A program made the position numbers and the translations under genes. Positions 38,609 to 48,985 of a DNA stretch of 64,000 nt are shown one piece after another. The notes beneath the pieces are model-generated. The model ran no database searches, was not told where the DNA came from, and was given only the letters and a program-made list of their open reading frames with translations. Source of the stretch: Nymphaea colorata (lineage: Eukaryota; Streptophyta; Magnoliopsida; Nymphaeales; Nymphaeaceae); assembly GCF_008831285.2 (NCBI RefSeq), contig NC_045147.1, positions 16,780,854-16,844,853 of the forward strand, written 5' to 3'. Positions within the stretch are counted from its first letter, which is position 1. Every line of letters begins with the position of its first letter.

Positions 38609-38744
38609 TCAAGGCACTCAATCTCATGTTTGTTAGTGGCATCTCATGTTTGTTTTATGTGCAATGAGTCTCAAGGCTCTCCATCTCATGTTTGTTTTAT
38701 GTGCAAAGAGTCTCAAGGCACTCCATCTCATGTTTGTTTTATGA
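38609..38744. repeat. Minisatellite, 42-base period
   Basis: Two full units starting at 38641 and 38683 and partial units on each side. Each contains ATCTCATGTTTGTTTTATG and AGTCTCAAGGC. The period is a multiple of three, so a repeated 14-residue peptide frame stays open by chance. Confidence 0.85.
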
Positions 38745-39271
38745 GCTGCCATAGTTTTCGAAGTATATTTAGTTTCCATCACTTGCCTACACCATATTCG
38801 CCTATGTTGACTCCCTTAATTAGGCGCACGTCCGGTACTTTTCCACGTTTAACTTTTTCCATGATAAAATCTTTTTAAGATTGTAACGCCTTCCAATATC
38901 TCGTGCAGGGGAGAATTTCAAATTGACATCTAAAAGTATGTCGGAATGATAAAAGTTGGCACGCAACTTTTGAGAAACATGGAAGTTTAATAAGGGAAGT
39001 TGGATCGCCAAACCATGTTCACTGGCGATAAACCATACATAAAATAAGCAAACGAAAAACGCATCAGCTTCTTCAAATCTTCAGGCTCTCAATTCCCTGT
39101 GTTACTACACATAAGTTGAAGCGCAGCAGGAACAACATTCCAATACAACACTCCAATACACCAAAAACAGACTTTGTACTCTGAGACAAATGGTTATGTA
39201 AGAGCTTCGGCGTCTATATAGGTAGTAAGATGAAATACTCCTCATCCTCACAAAAAAAAAAAGTAGATGTC

Positions 39272-39453
39272 TTTGTCAAGCAAAGTAGCGAACAACTCCA
39301 TAATTGCAGCTTGCCTTAAAATAGACTCCTAGGGGATTGAAGTGGATGGTTCGATGACTAGATTTGTCAAGCAAAGTTGCGAACAACTCCATAATTGCAG
39401 CTCGCCTTAAAATAGACTCCGGGGGGATTGAACTGGATGGTCCGATGACTAGA
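39272..39453. repeat. Tandem duplication, 91-base unit
   Basis: Copies start at 39272 and 39363 (TTTGTCAAGCAAAGT) and differ at only a handful of positions; both contain GAACAACTCCATAATTGCAG. Confidence 0.92.
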
Positions 39454-40083
39454 TGATCATGCCACCTAATGGATAAGCTGCAATTTGCTCTTTTTATCAA
39501 AATTTTTTCCCTTACACCTTCCTTTATTGGTATGGGCTATGCTCAACTGTAACACGATTGCCTCTTGTTCATGAGTGCGAATGATTATGAATCGTTCACT
39601 TACAGAGCTTAGATAGTGTAATCCTCTTTATTTGCCCAAATCCAGTACTGTAACGCAAATGACGTATTTTAAATTTCACAGGGTTCATCTATCTTAAAAA
39701 TTTGTTAGTCTACTTTTGAGACATTTTGTTGAAGGAAGTTGAATCATATCAGTAATATTTCACGTGACTGCCAAGAGACTAGAGAATCAAATAAGTATAG
39801 TTTATGAATGCAACTACAAACAAAGATTACAACTAATAAACATGTGTTTATCTTGTTTTGCATAAACAATCATAGTTTATCTCTTAGTGCTATACCTAGA
39901 TTGGGGTGCTAAATGAAATAGTCAAGAATCAATCAATCTTGAGGTGATCCAATCGGTTTAGCCAATCTAGAACCGAGTCCTCTAAGATTCGTTTGTGTTT
40001 CGGTTGGATACTTGACTATTGGTCTGGTATCTTCGCAATAAGAATCAATTTTAGATGAGTCTCACGGGGTTTGCCTAGTAGCT

Positions 40084-40450
40084 TAAGCCTGGGCATCAGC
40101 CCGGGCCGGCCTGACATCTAAAACTCGGGCTTGGCCCCGACTCGATTCAAAAAACACGAGCCCGAGCCCGACCCGATTACATTAAAAAAAATATTTTTTT
40201 AATATAAACTAATACATAAAAATAATTAATTGTAATAAGTTATTATAAATATATATATATATATATATAAATTAATAAAAAAATTAAAAAAAATCATTAT
40301 TGGGACCAATCCGAGTTTACAGGGCCCACCCAGGCAGGCCCGATAACAAGTCAATCCAGCGCGGGTCACGTTTTTTCGGGCCCAGGCCCGGGTCCGAATC
40401 GGGCCGGATACCGGGTACCCGGCAACGGCCTGGCCCGATGCACAGACTTA
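40084..40450. mobile_element. hAT-type MITE, GC-rich arms
   Basis: 367 bp. The left end reads TAAGCCTGGGCATC and the right end, reverse-complemented, reads TAAGTCTGTGCATC. It is flanked by AGTAGCT on both sides (7 of 8 bases of the 8-base flank identical), the target-duplication size of hAT elements. The arms are CCCGGGCC-rich and the centre is AT-rich with a short TA run. No transposase frame, so non-autonomous. Confidence 0.75.
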
Positions 40451-40713
40451 CAGTAGCTTTATAGTTCTTTCATTTGGGGAGACTAATTTACTAGTTGATC
40501 TTGGTGGATCTAGCCCTAGACTAGCCATTCATACTGTGATAATCAATTCAAAATGCATATGATTGCAAATTTCATGTTTCATAAAAAATTGATAACACTA
40601 GGGGCCCATTTGCCTAATGGAACAATAACATACCTTCAATGAACCTACCCTAAAAAATGAGGGAAGGTTCATAAATCACTAAACATGAACCTTTTCTATT
40701 AGCTAAACAATCT

Positions 40714-40884
40714 TAAAGGTGTTGTTTGGCAATAGTAACACATTGTTACTGTCCCTCACATCTGTCCAAAAAATAAGACAGATTCATGAACACATTGTTA
40801 CAATGTTGAATGAATCTACCGTATTTTTAGGGGTACATTCATGGAATAATAACCATGTGTTACTATTACCGAACAGCTTCTACT
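40714..40884. mobile_element. MITE with about 30-base inverted ends
   Basis: Left arm GTGTTGTTTGGCAATAGTAA and right arm in reverse complement GAAGCTGTTCGGTAATAGTAA both continue into CACAT.GTTA. About 170 bp, non-coding. Target duplication not resolved. Confidence 0.55.
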
Positions 40885-41992
40885 TGGGAATATCTGAATG
40901 ACATTAAAGTTAAGCCAAATCCAGTTTCGATAAAACCTAGTTTATAAAGGGCTTGAAGAACCCGTCTGCAAGGTGGGCAGTCGGCAGTTGGAGTCCCATG
41001 TGCATCACCTGCTTGCCCAAGACAAGGCATGATATTTTTTTGTGTGCATCACATCCGATATGTTCAAATTTGCATGCAAATGACTTGTGAAAATCATAAC
41101 CATCATCTAGATGTCATCAACAGATTGAACTTCACAGATTCCTTTCTTCAATGTATTTTAATTGTATGACGAAAAGAATGCGGAAAGAAGCAAGGAAGTA
41201 CCGCTCGACCAAAAAAATCCTAACTCTGCCATTGATAAAAGATGAGCCAACCCAAGTATAGGCAAACTGAACTCTGATGTAATGGGATGTTGGCTCACTT
41301 GCATAAAACTGTTACCATATCTGGAGAGATTAGCAATCTAAATTAACTGTAATTAACGAAACATAATGTGGACATCAAACTTTGTGGGGATGTCCACACA
41401 GCCACCCAATCGGACCCGACGCAGACTTTTCGGGTCTAGGTCCGATCATTGAGTCTTTTTCATTGATATTCGAGGCGGCTGTTAAACAACAAACAACAAA
41501 GGAATTTCATCAGGGACCAATGATTTAGCCTTAATTGTTACCAGAGTCTCATTATTACAACTTTCAAATAAATGCCGCCTATACCTAACTCAAGTGAAAA
41601 ATGATAGCAAAATCCTTCATTGTGAGAGCAAACAAATGCTTATCAACTTCGAATTAAACATATAAAACGCCACATGTTTCCAAATGAACTCTGCCTTTTT
41701 GCCTTTTATTTCAATTTTTTTAGAAGATGGGGTCAGATTTTTCACTTTAGATCATAGAGTACACCGCTATCAGGAAATTCAGAAAAGTTAATTGCCGCTT
41801 TGGGGGAAAAACTAAAAGATGGGCACCTGAATTGGGAATTATCTTTAACAGGATGGAGGGCAAGAGGACCAGTCCCTGTCCCAAGGCATGCGTTGACAAT
41901 AACCAAAGAAAAAAAAAAAAAAACCACGGCGGCTATAACCAACCAAACAACCGTCCCGTACCTCTATCTAATCAGGAAGGCAGAGGAAGGCC

Positions 41993-44428
41993 ATGGCTGC
42001 AAATGAAGGCTCCATGGCCACCAAAATTCTCATCCTCCTTCTCATCTTCTGCTTCTGTTCTCCAATCTCTTCTCAGAAACAACTACCCTTTCTCTCTCTG
42101 TTTCAGTCCCCGTGGCGCATCGACCAGAACCAGATCCTTGTCTCTCCCAACGGCACCTTCGCCGCCGGCTTTCGACCCCTGCCCTCCACGCCACAGCTTC
42201 ACTTTTTTGCCATTTGGTGCCAGAATGCTACAGACAAGACAGTAGTGTGGGCGGTTAACCGCGATTTCCCCGTGAATCGCTCTGCCTCTTTGGTCTTGTC
42301 CTCCACCGGAGAACTGGTCCTGACGCACCCGGCCACGGGTAAGAACCTCTGGCCTGATGCCAGAACCAACCAACCGAACTCAACGAGGTTGCTCCTGGAT
42401 GATGGTGGCAACCTCCAGTTTGGCGACTGGATGAGCTTCAACCACCCGACAGACACCATCCTCCCCAACCAGCCACTTCCACAAAGCGGGATCACCCTTG
42501 TCTCCAGCCGAAGTCCGACCGATTATGCATCCGGCAGATACAAGTTCATCAACTCCACTGTGCTGGTCCTCAACCAATCAGATCAGTACTGGACCCTGGG
42601 GAAATTTTTAAACTTTACATCTGATGGAAAGATGCTCACACCGACCAATCCTATTTTATCAGCCGACTTCGGTGGCCCTAGCAGGCTGCGGAGACTAACT
42701 TTGGACTCCGATGGGAACTTACGAATGTATTCTCTGGAACACGGCTCGGGAAACTGGACCGTGGTCTGGAATGCCATAGCAGATGTGTGCAACATCCATG
42801 GCACCTGCGGCCCGAACTTTTTCTGCAAGTGCAACACCATCACGAACCTCCCCTCCTGCATCTGCCCACCCGGATTCCGGGAGACCCCAGCCGGCAGCTG
42901 CGATAGGAAAATCCCACTCCCGGCAGACCCCAGAGGGAGTAAATTCATCAGACTCGATTATGTCAACTTCACCGGCGGCTCAAACCAAACAGACCTCAAA
43001 ACTCCGGATTTTGCTACCTGCAAAACAAAATGCTTAGCTAATCCTCGGTGTTTCGGCTTCGCCTACAAATATGACGGCAGCCAATACTGTGTTCACCAAA
43101 TCGATCGCCTGCTGGACGGATTTTGGTCGCCGAATACGCAAACTTCATTTTATCTTCGCGTGCCTGCGAATGAGTCTGCCACTTCAAACTTCACAGGGAT
43201 GGACAAGCCGCTAGACACCACATGCCGAATTCCCATCCGAATCCTAGAACCCCCAAAGCGATCACACACAAAAACCAGGAATCTGGCCATCGTCCTCTCT
43301 GTCTTCGTCATCGAGCTCGCCTGCGGCGTGGCCTTGTTCTGGTTTTTCCTTCGCAGGCACAACAAGTACACCAGCTTATCACACGCATTCGGCTTCGAGT
43401 TCCTCCCAGCAGGGGGTCCCAAACATTTCTCTTACGCAGAACTCAAGGCTGCTACAAGCAACTTCTCTCAGATAATCGGCGAAGGAGGATACGGCGTCGT
43501 CTACAAAGGCCAACTTCCAGACGGACGAGTGGTCGCCGTGAAACGCCTTAAGACATCCCCCCGCAGCGAGGCTGAGTTATGGGCAGAGGTTAAGATCATC
43601 GGAAGAATGCACCACCTCAACCTTGTTCACCTCTGGGGATTCTGTACCGAAAAGCAGCAAAGGCTGCTGGTCTATGAGTACGTCCCACATGGCTCCCTGG
43701 ACAAGCACATTTTCCCTGAAAAAATGGGGGATGAGAAACAGACGGCATCGAGGCCAGAGAAGCCCACGCTTGACTGGAGCATACGCTATCGGATCGCCGT
43801 GGGTGTGGCAAGGGCCATCGCCTACCTACATGAAGAATGCATAGAGTGGGTTCTTCACTGTGACATCAAGCCAGAAAACATCCTGTTAGAGCAGGATTTT
43901 TGCCCAAAGGTATCAGATTTTGGGTTGGCAAAGCTCCTAAAGAAGGAAGATATCTTGACCATGTCGATGATACGCGGAACTCGAGGGTACATTGCACCAG
44001 AATGGCTTGGATCAGAACCGATAACAGGAAAAGCAGATGTATACAGTTTCGGGGTAGTGCTGCTTGAGATGTTGACTGGGATTCGGAGCTTTCAGCAGCA
44101 AGGGCATTCTATAGAGAGCCACGAATGGTACCTCCCGGAGTGGGTGTTCAATAAGGTGTACCAAGAGAAGAACATCGAAGAGATTCTCGACCCGCAGCTG
44201 CTGCAGACATTTGACAACCAGCAGAATCATGTATTGGTCGACAGGATGGTCAAAACAGCAATGTGGTGCTTGCAAGACCAGCCTGAATTGAGGCCTTCCA
44301 TGGGTAAGGTTGCTAAGATGCTGGAAGGGGCAGTGGAGATCAAAGAACCAACGAGGCCGACCGTTTTTTATTTAGCAGAATCCAGCAGCCAAGCAAGTAG
44401 GATAGCTCCTCAAGAAAAGAACCCATAA
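41993..44428 (+). CDS. G-type lectin S-receptor-like Ser/Thr kinase (non-RD)
   Basis: Single-pass membrane receptor kinase, 811 aa, intronless. Seen in order: signal peptide (ILILLLIFCFCSPISS), bulb-type lectin domain (about 35-160, with ILVSPNGTFAAGF and VVWAVNRDFPVN), S-locus glycoprotein region, EGF-like Cys cluster (DVCNIHGTCGPNFFCKC), PAN-like Cys pattern (CKTKCLANPRCFGFAY), membrane segment (about 428-450), then kinase with GEGGYGVVYKG, VAVKRL, LHCDIKPENILL and SDFGLAKLL. The catalytic loop has Cys before the Asp instead of Arg, so it is a non-RD kinase, common in innate-immune receptors. The layout matches the ZmPK1-like group. Start is the first ATG; a second in-frame ATG seven codons later (MATKILILL) is equally good. 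The ligand is unknown. Confidence 0.93.
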   Translation: MAANEGSMATKILILLLIFCFCSPISSQKQLPFLSLFQSPWRIDQNQILVSPNGTFAAGFRPLPSTPQLHFFAIWCQNATDKTVVWAVNRDFPVNRSASLVLSSTGELVLTHPATGKNLWPDARTNQPNSTRLLLDDGGNLQFGDWMSFNHPTDTILPNQPLPQSGITLVSSRSPTDYASGRYKFINSTVLVLNQSDQYWTLGKFLNFTSDGKMLTPTNPILSADFGGPSRLRRLTLDSDGNLRMYSLEHGSGNWTVVWNAIADVCNIHGTCGPNFFCKCNTITNLPSCICPPGFRETPAGSCDRKIPLPADPRGSKFIRLDYVNFTGGSNQTDLKTPDFATCKTKCLANPRCFGFAYKYDGSQYCVHQIDRLLDGFWSPNTQTSFYLRVPANESATSNFTGMDKPLDTTCRIPIRILEPPKRSHTKTRNLAIVLSVFVIELACGVALFWFFLRRHNKYTSLSHAFGFEFLPAGGPKHFSYAELKAATSNFSQIIGEGGYGVVYKGQLPDGRVVAVKRLKTSPRSEAELWAEVKIIGRMHHLNLVHLWGFCTEKQQRLLVYEYVPHGSLDKHIFPEKMGDEKQTASRPEKPTLDWSIRYRIAVGVARAIAYLHEECIEWVLHCDIKPENILLEQDFCPKVSDFGLAKLLKKEDILTMSMIRGTRGYIAPEWLGSEPITGKADVYSFGVVLLEMLTGIRSFQQQGHSIESHEWYLPEWVFNKVYQEKNIEEILDPQLLQTFDNQQNHVLVDRMVKTAMWCLQDQPELRPSMGKVAKMLEGAVEIKEPTRPTVFYLAESSSQASRIAPQEKNP

Positions 44429-47089
44429 CCATTCCTCCTTTTCAGTCTTCATCTCCTCACATCTGAGAGGGAACTGCATGTGCAAGATTGTAAAAGTAAA
44501 GACAACAAAATTCTTCAGCATTAGTTCATGAAAGCCGCAGTTTTTTTGGCATTTACACCATGAAAACCATGGTATTCAGAAAGAGCTAAGTACCAATTCA
44601 CAGATTCTGTATATAGGCTCATCGTTATGCGTGTCAACGTTCAGCACAGCTTCCAGTTTAGATGGGGAAAACCTCTGTTACCATGACGCAATTCAAATTT
44701 CAAACCACTGCACAAGAGAAAAGACCAGGGAAAATAGAGCTCGAGGAAACCTTGGAAGATCAAACCCAAATACGATACAACTACTGTAGGACATTAAGGC
44801 CTGCACCGGCACAAAGAAACTGTGATCAAACACAATAAGCATACGCCCACCCCGCACTCAACCAAGATTCCCACGTTTCATAAAAAAAAATGGCAGCCTC
44901 AGAATCTTCTTCTAGGAGGCGATTTGGAACAATGGCCACGGGGAGACCTGCAGAAATAAGCAAATACAAGAGCCTTAATGAATATAAGCTACCTTTGGAT
45001 TGGCTGAAAATATAACAACTACCAATAACAAAACAAGGGGTCAACATCGAGGTAATAAGTTCCTCATGTTCCTACGCCTAAAGGGTCCATTGCTGAAAGC
45101 CCAATCAACAGAAATGGTTTGAGTGAGTAGTTTAGTTCCATTCAGGTTCATCTATGGCGACCCAGGCTTCCTCTATGTTCTCACAATCAATGAATAGCCC
45201 TGTGCCGAAACAACTTAAGTATTGCATTCACGTTTTTATTGAACCAAAATACTTATCTACCAAACAAAAGATAATTAAGCAACAATTGTGGACAAGACTC
45301 GATACAGAATCCTGGGAAGCCAAAAAGAATTCTACTAGGTCAAAGCAAACCAGGATCTGACAAATTTCAAGCAGCCGAGGATGAAAGACTACAAGTGTAA
45401 ACGAATCAGGTCATGTTAGTACACCGGAATGGCCATTTAAAAGGATTAAAATGATGCTTTATCTCCATGGTACTGAAACCCCAACAATCTAATACCGCAT
45501 TCCGTCGACCTTAATATCCTGGCAGTGGAAAATTGCCCATGCATGATAAGAGAAGTTTCTAACTAAATTTTTCATAAAACAAGCCCAAATCTTTGAAGGG
45601 TAATACAAAACAGGTTCAGGTTTGAATATTTTACGTTTGATCGCTGGAATTACATATACAAGAAGTAGTTAAATAAAGGAAACTCAGACTTAAGCATATA
45701 TCCATTGTTCCACAAAATATTAGGTGAGCTTTGTAAAATTACCATTCCATAATAGTTTCCACAAAGTAATTGGTTATGCAGTGTTGAAAGTGTGCGGACG
45801 AAGGGTACAGACAAGAATGCCCAAACGGGTCCTCCCAGTTCCTTGTTAATATGAACATCACACAAGAGAACAGAATTACAGAAAGGCAATTTTGTATATC
45901 CTTTTGTGGTACATTAACACCATAATCTGTGATGGTACACCTTTGATTTATGTGAATTTATCAACAAGAAAAAGTTATTTTAATTCTAAAGGATACTTGT
46001 CTTTAACACAATTACTATTTTTTACATGTTGAAGTTCAGCAGATGATTCTTCTGACAATTTTTTACTTCAATACCATGTCAACGAACTGGGAGATAGGTT
46101 CCCCATTAAACTCAAAGCAGCACCATCAGCACAGGAGATGATCAAATATTAGAATGTAGGACATGGTATATTGCTTTGGAATGGAAAAGTATTTCCTCTT
46201 CAGACAGAGAAATCCTTAAGAAACAGAATACTTCACCTCAGCCAAGCATGACTTGTTAAAAAAGACAGTTTGAAAAACCACGGAAAATTTTACAAATTTT
46301 CTTCAGGTGCATTAAGTGAATGTTACCTCAGAAACCACTGAAATCATGAGCGCTTTTAAGGGCAAACCGAAATGTCATTGTGCCATCAGTTTGGCTTCTT
46401 AACCAGAAGAAAAGGACCAAGCTAGGATGAACATTCAAGACGGCTAGCAGATATAAGAGGTCCAGGGAGAAACTTTCCAGGGTATTGGACCTTTGTTTTC
46501 AATTTATGATGGCATGAGTGCTGAACTGTCAAATATTTATTGGAATACTTTATTGACACGATTACATGCTTCTCCGGTCTTTCATATATACAGCATCCCG
46601 AATCATAAATCCAGTCACTGGTACAGTGTCTACTTTAAGTATTATCACTTACAACAATCAGTGCCTTCCGAAAAAGTACTGCCAGAAAGCTGTTTCTGAG
46701 ACAGTAGAGATGGCTGAAAACTCACAATCGATGAAGGAAAACCAATCGAGTGGAGTAAGTGAAAATAACAATCTAAGAATGAAACATTCTTATATAGAAA
46801 ACTGAGCAATCTAAACAAAAACCCCACTATTTTCACACAGGCATATTAGGACAGAGAAAGAACCATAATCACCCTTACAAGCTATGAAGATTGAGCTATA
46901 ATTTCTTAAAGACTTGAACTCCCAACAGTCTCTAAATTTTGCATGTAAGCCGTCTTCTTGAGCCTCTACGCGAACTCCAGTAACCAAAACAATCCAGCCC
47001 TCCACGGCTTCTTCTGAGGAACAACAATGCCAACAGAATCACACAAGGAATGGAAAGAATATAAAGGAAGGCTAAAATACAGCTTGTTT

Positions 47090-47202
47090 AAGTGATATAG
47101 ATACAATTGTATCCTGGCCTTGTGGTAGTATCATAAGATGGTAGTAGGGGTTCGAGTCCTGGTATAAGAAGAAGCGTCCAAGAGAAGTGATACAGATACA
47201 AT
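47090..47202 (+). mobile_element. Short SINE-like insertion with 18-base target duplication
   Basis: The body, 47108-47184 (77 bp), carries a pol III A-box-like TGGCCTTGTGG and an exact B box GGTTCGAGTCC about 30 bases later. It is flanked by AAGTGATATAGATACAAT (47090-47107) and AAGTGATACAGATACAAT (47185-47202), 17 of 18 identical. It lies in the first intron of the Y14 relic, antisense to it. The body is shorter than most plant SINEs and lacks a long A tail, so it may be a truncated or tRNA-like copy. Confidence 0.6.
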
Positions 47203-47841
47203 AAAGGACATTAAACACGGAGTTCAGAAATTCAACAGCAAAGAAAGCAGCAGGGGTGTCCCTCATTCACTGTAGAAACACCAATATCAAGTGACAAACC
47301 TTGGGCAAAGATACAAGTGACTAGAAAGAACGAATTTGAACTTTAATCCCCTAATAAACAAGACTAAAAATACGATGGATACTTTTTCTCTTTTGAAGAA
47401 GAAAACTGATAGCACTGACAACAGAAATTAAGCACAGAAGGAAGGCGAGCAGTAACCAACGAACAATAATCGCATCCTACAGAAAGCCAAAAATCACAGC
47501 CTCCTCCAAGCAAACTTTGAATCTCCCCATTCCCTTTGAACAGTACAACAGGGGAAGTTCCTTTTGTGAATATGAGAAGCCCAAAACTTTACTCCAACAA
47601 GCACCCTTACTGCTCCTTCCAGATTGCCCACCAAGTGGTGACGGCACAAAACACACCACCTCCTGGTTCATGCTTGGCCCTAAAAGGAACTCTACTACGG
47701 TGATCTCAAAGATAAGTTGTAAAAAGCAAGTCCTGAATTATCAGAAATTTGTTGCATTCTCAGCACAGATGATTCTTCCACATTGGAGCACATTTACATA
47801 TTTCTGAGCCTTGATGTACCTTGCAGGATTTCTTTTGAGTT

Positions 47842-47943
47842 GGAACCCATGCCACATGAGTGTCGGAGCAGTCATAAGTGCACACACAGATGTGGTCGTG
47901 GACACGGGTGACACAGGTGTGTCGTGTCCATGTGTGTGTGTGT

Positions 47944-47993
<50 letters not shown>

Positions 47994-48166
47994 ACAAAAA
48001 TAAGATTTTTAAGCAAACAAATAATATATTCATTATTCACATTCATAAAATATAAAATAATAAACAAAAAAAATTACCAAAATAGACCCATATAGATACC
48101 ACACCCATGTCCAGACATGTTGGCACGAGGGCAGGACCTTCCGGGCAGGACCGTGTGACATAGGTT
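47842..48166. mobile_element. TIR element in Y14 relic intron, related to the AHK3-intron element
   Basis: The left end reads AACCCATGCCACATGAG and the right end in reverse complement AACCTATGTCACACGG. It contains a GTGTCGTGTCC-type word and a TA microsatellite. The same termini bound the 2611-3546 element. Exact edges are uncertain. Confidence 0.5.
47930..47991. repeat. (TG)n / (TA)n microsatellite
   Basis: Short TG run, AAA, then about 22 TA units inside the TIR element. Confidence 0.95.
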
Positions 48167-48985
48167 GGAAGTTGGAACCAGCTGAGAGTTAAGCAACAAT
48201 TCCAGATATATAGCAGTATAAATGTTCTGTTGAAACCTGCACTTAAAGATGCTAACAGCAGATCCTATCAGTGCTTTCCACAGCAAGACTTTTAATTTAT
48301 ATACTTACTAGAGTCCATTAGCTGCTATCGATCATGCAGTACACCATCGAGCAAAAAGCACAACAGTCTTGCTTTTCAAAATGTGAAACTCCAGCTATCG
48401 TCAGAAACTAGCAGTAATTGTCAAACCATCGTGTTACTGCTAATCTAAACTGTGCAGGTTAACTTTCACGAAGGACTTCCGGATACATGAATGTAGACTG
48501 AAGTAGAAAGCCCCAAGACATCAAAGATTTCGCTAATGAATCCCAAACGCTGATACGTGAATAATTAATCTCACTCAAAATGAGCTTTCAGGAAAGTGGT
48601 ATCACTATCCAGATGAACACGGTACAAACGTGATCAAGACAAGGAATGAGGAGAAACATCAAGACAAGAAATCGCCTCGTTCGAGAAAGGAAACCGCAAA
48701 CTCATACCAGCGACACCAAGGAATCAAAGTCGGCCTGGCGGAAACGCCTCCCCTTAGTCTTCTTGGCACCATCAAACTCCCCGAAGACTAGACGGTGGAC
48801 GGAGTTTCGGCAGGGGTGCGCCTAAAGGTTCCGTATCCATCCGGGTGGAAGCTCAGCGCTTCCACCTCCGCTCCCACCATCTTCCTCTGCCTTCTCTCCC
48901 CTTCTTCCCTTTCTGCCCGCCGTAGATCACAAACGAACGAGACAACGGCGGCGAGCGAGGATTCAGATCTGAAACCGTCAAACAA

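Larger units (their letters stand above)
34710..41992. other. Intergenic spacer rich in small TIR elements
   Basis: No gene recognised in 7.3 kb. It holds TIR elements (35399-35706, 36421-36589, 40084-40450, 40714-40884), tandem repeats at 38609-38744 and 39272-39453, and a perfect hairpin at 37643-37663. Confidence 0.55.
44899..48880 (-). pseudogene. Decayed Y14/RBM8A (exon-junction-complex) gene with introns
   Basis: Y14 binds spliced mRNA with MAGO as part of the exon junction complex. Recognisable pieces on the minus strand: exon 1 at 48709-48880 (start MVGAEVEALSFHPD, then in another frame VHRL...GAKKTKGRRFR...DFDSL, donor GTATGAG intact); a second piece near 46900-47013 (VEGWIVLVTGVRVEAQEDGL, then decayed); a third at 45063-45199 (GYSLI, frameshift, EEAWVAID, frameshift, LLTQTISVDWAFSNGPFRRR); last exon 44899-44947 (SPRGHCSKSPPRRRF stop). 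Damage seen: a TAG after a frame change in exon 1, an eroded RNP region, at least two more frameshifts, and a lost donor after NMR (AGGAACTT where AG|GTAACTT is expected). Because introns remain, it is not a retrocopy but a decayed duplicate. A TATATATT upstream (about 49071-49079) could still drive transcription. Confidence 0.8.

Noticed and set aside
38609-38744. CRISPR-like array
   Set aside because: Contiguous 42-base tandem units with no unique spacers, in a plant genome.
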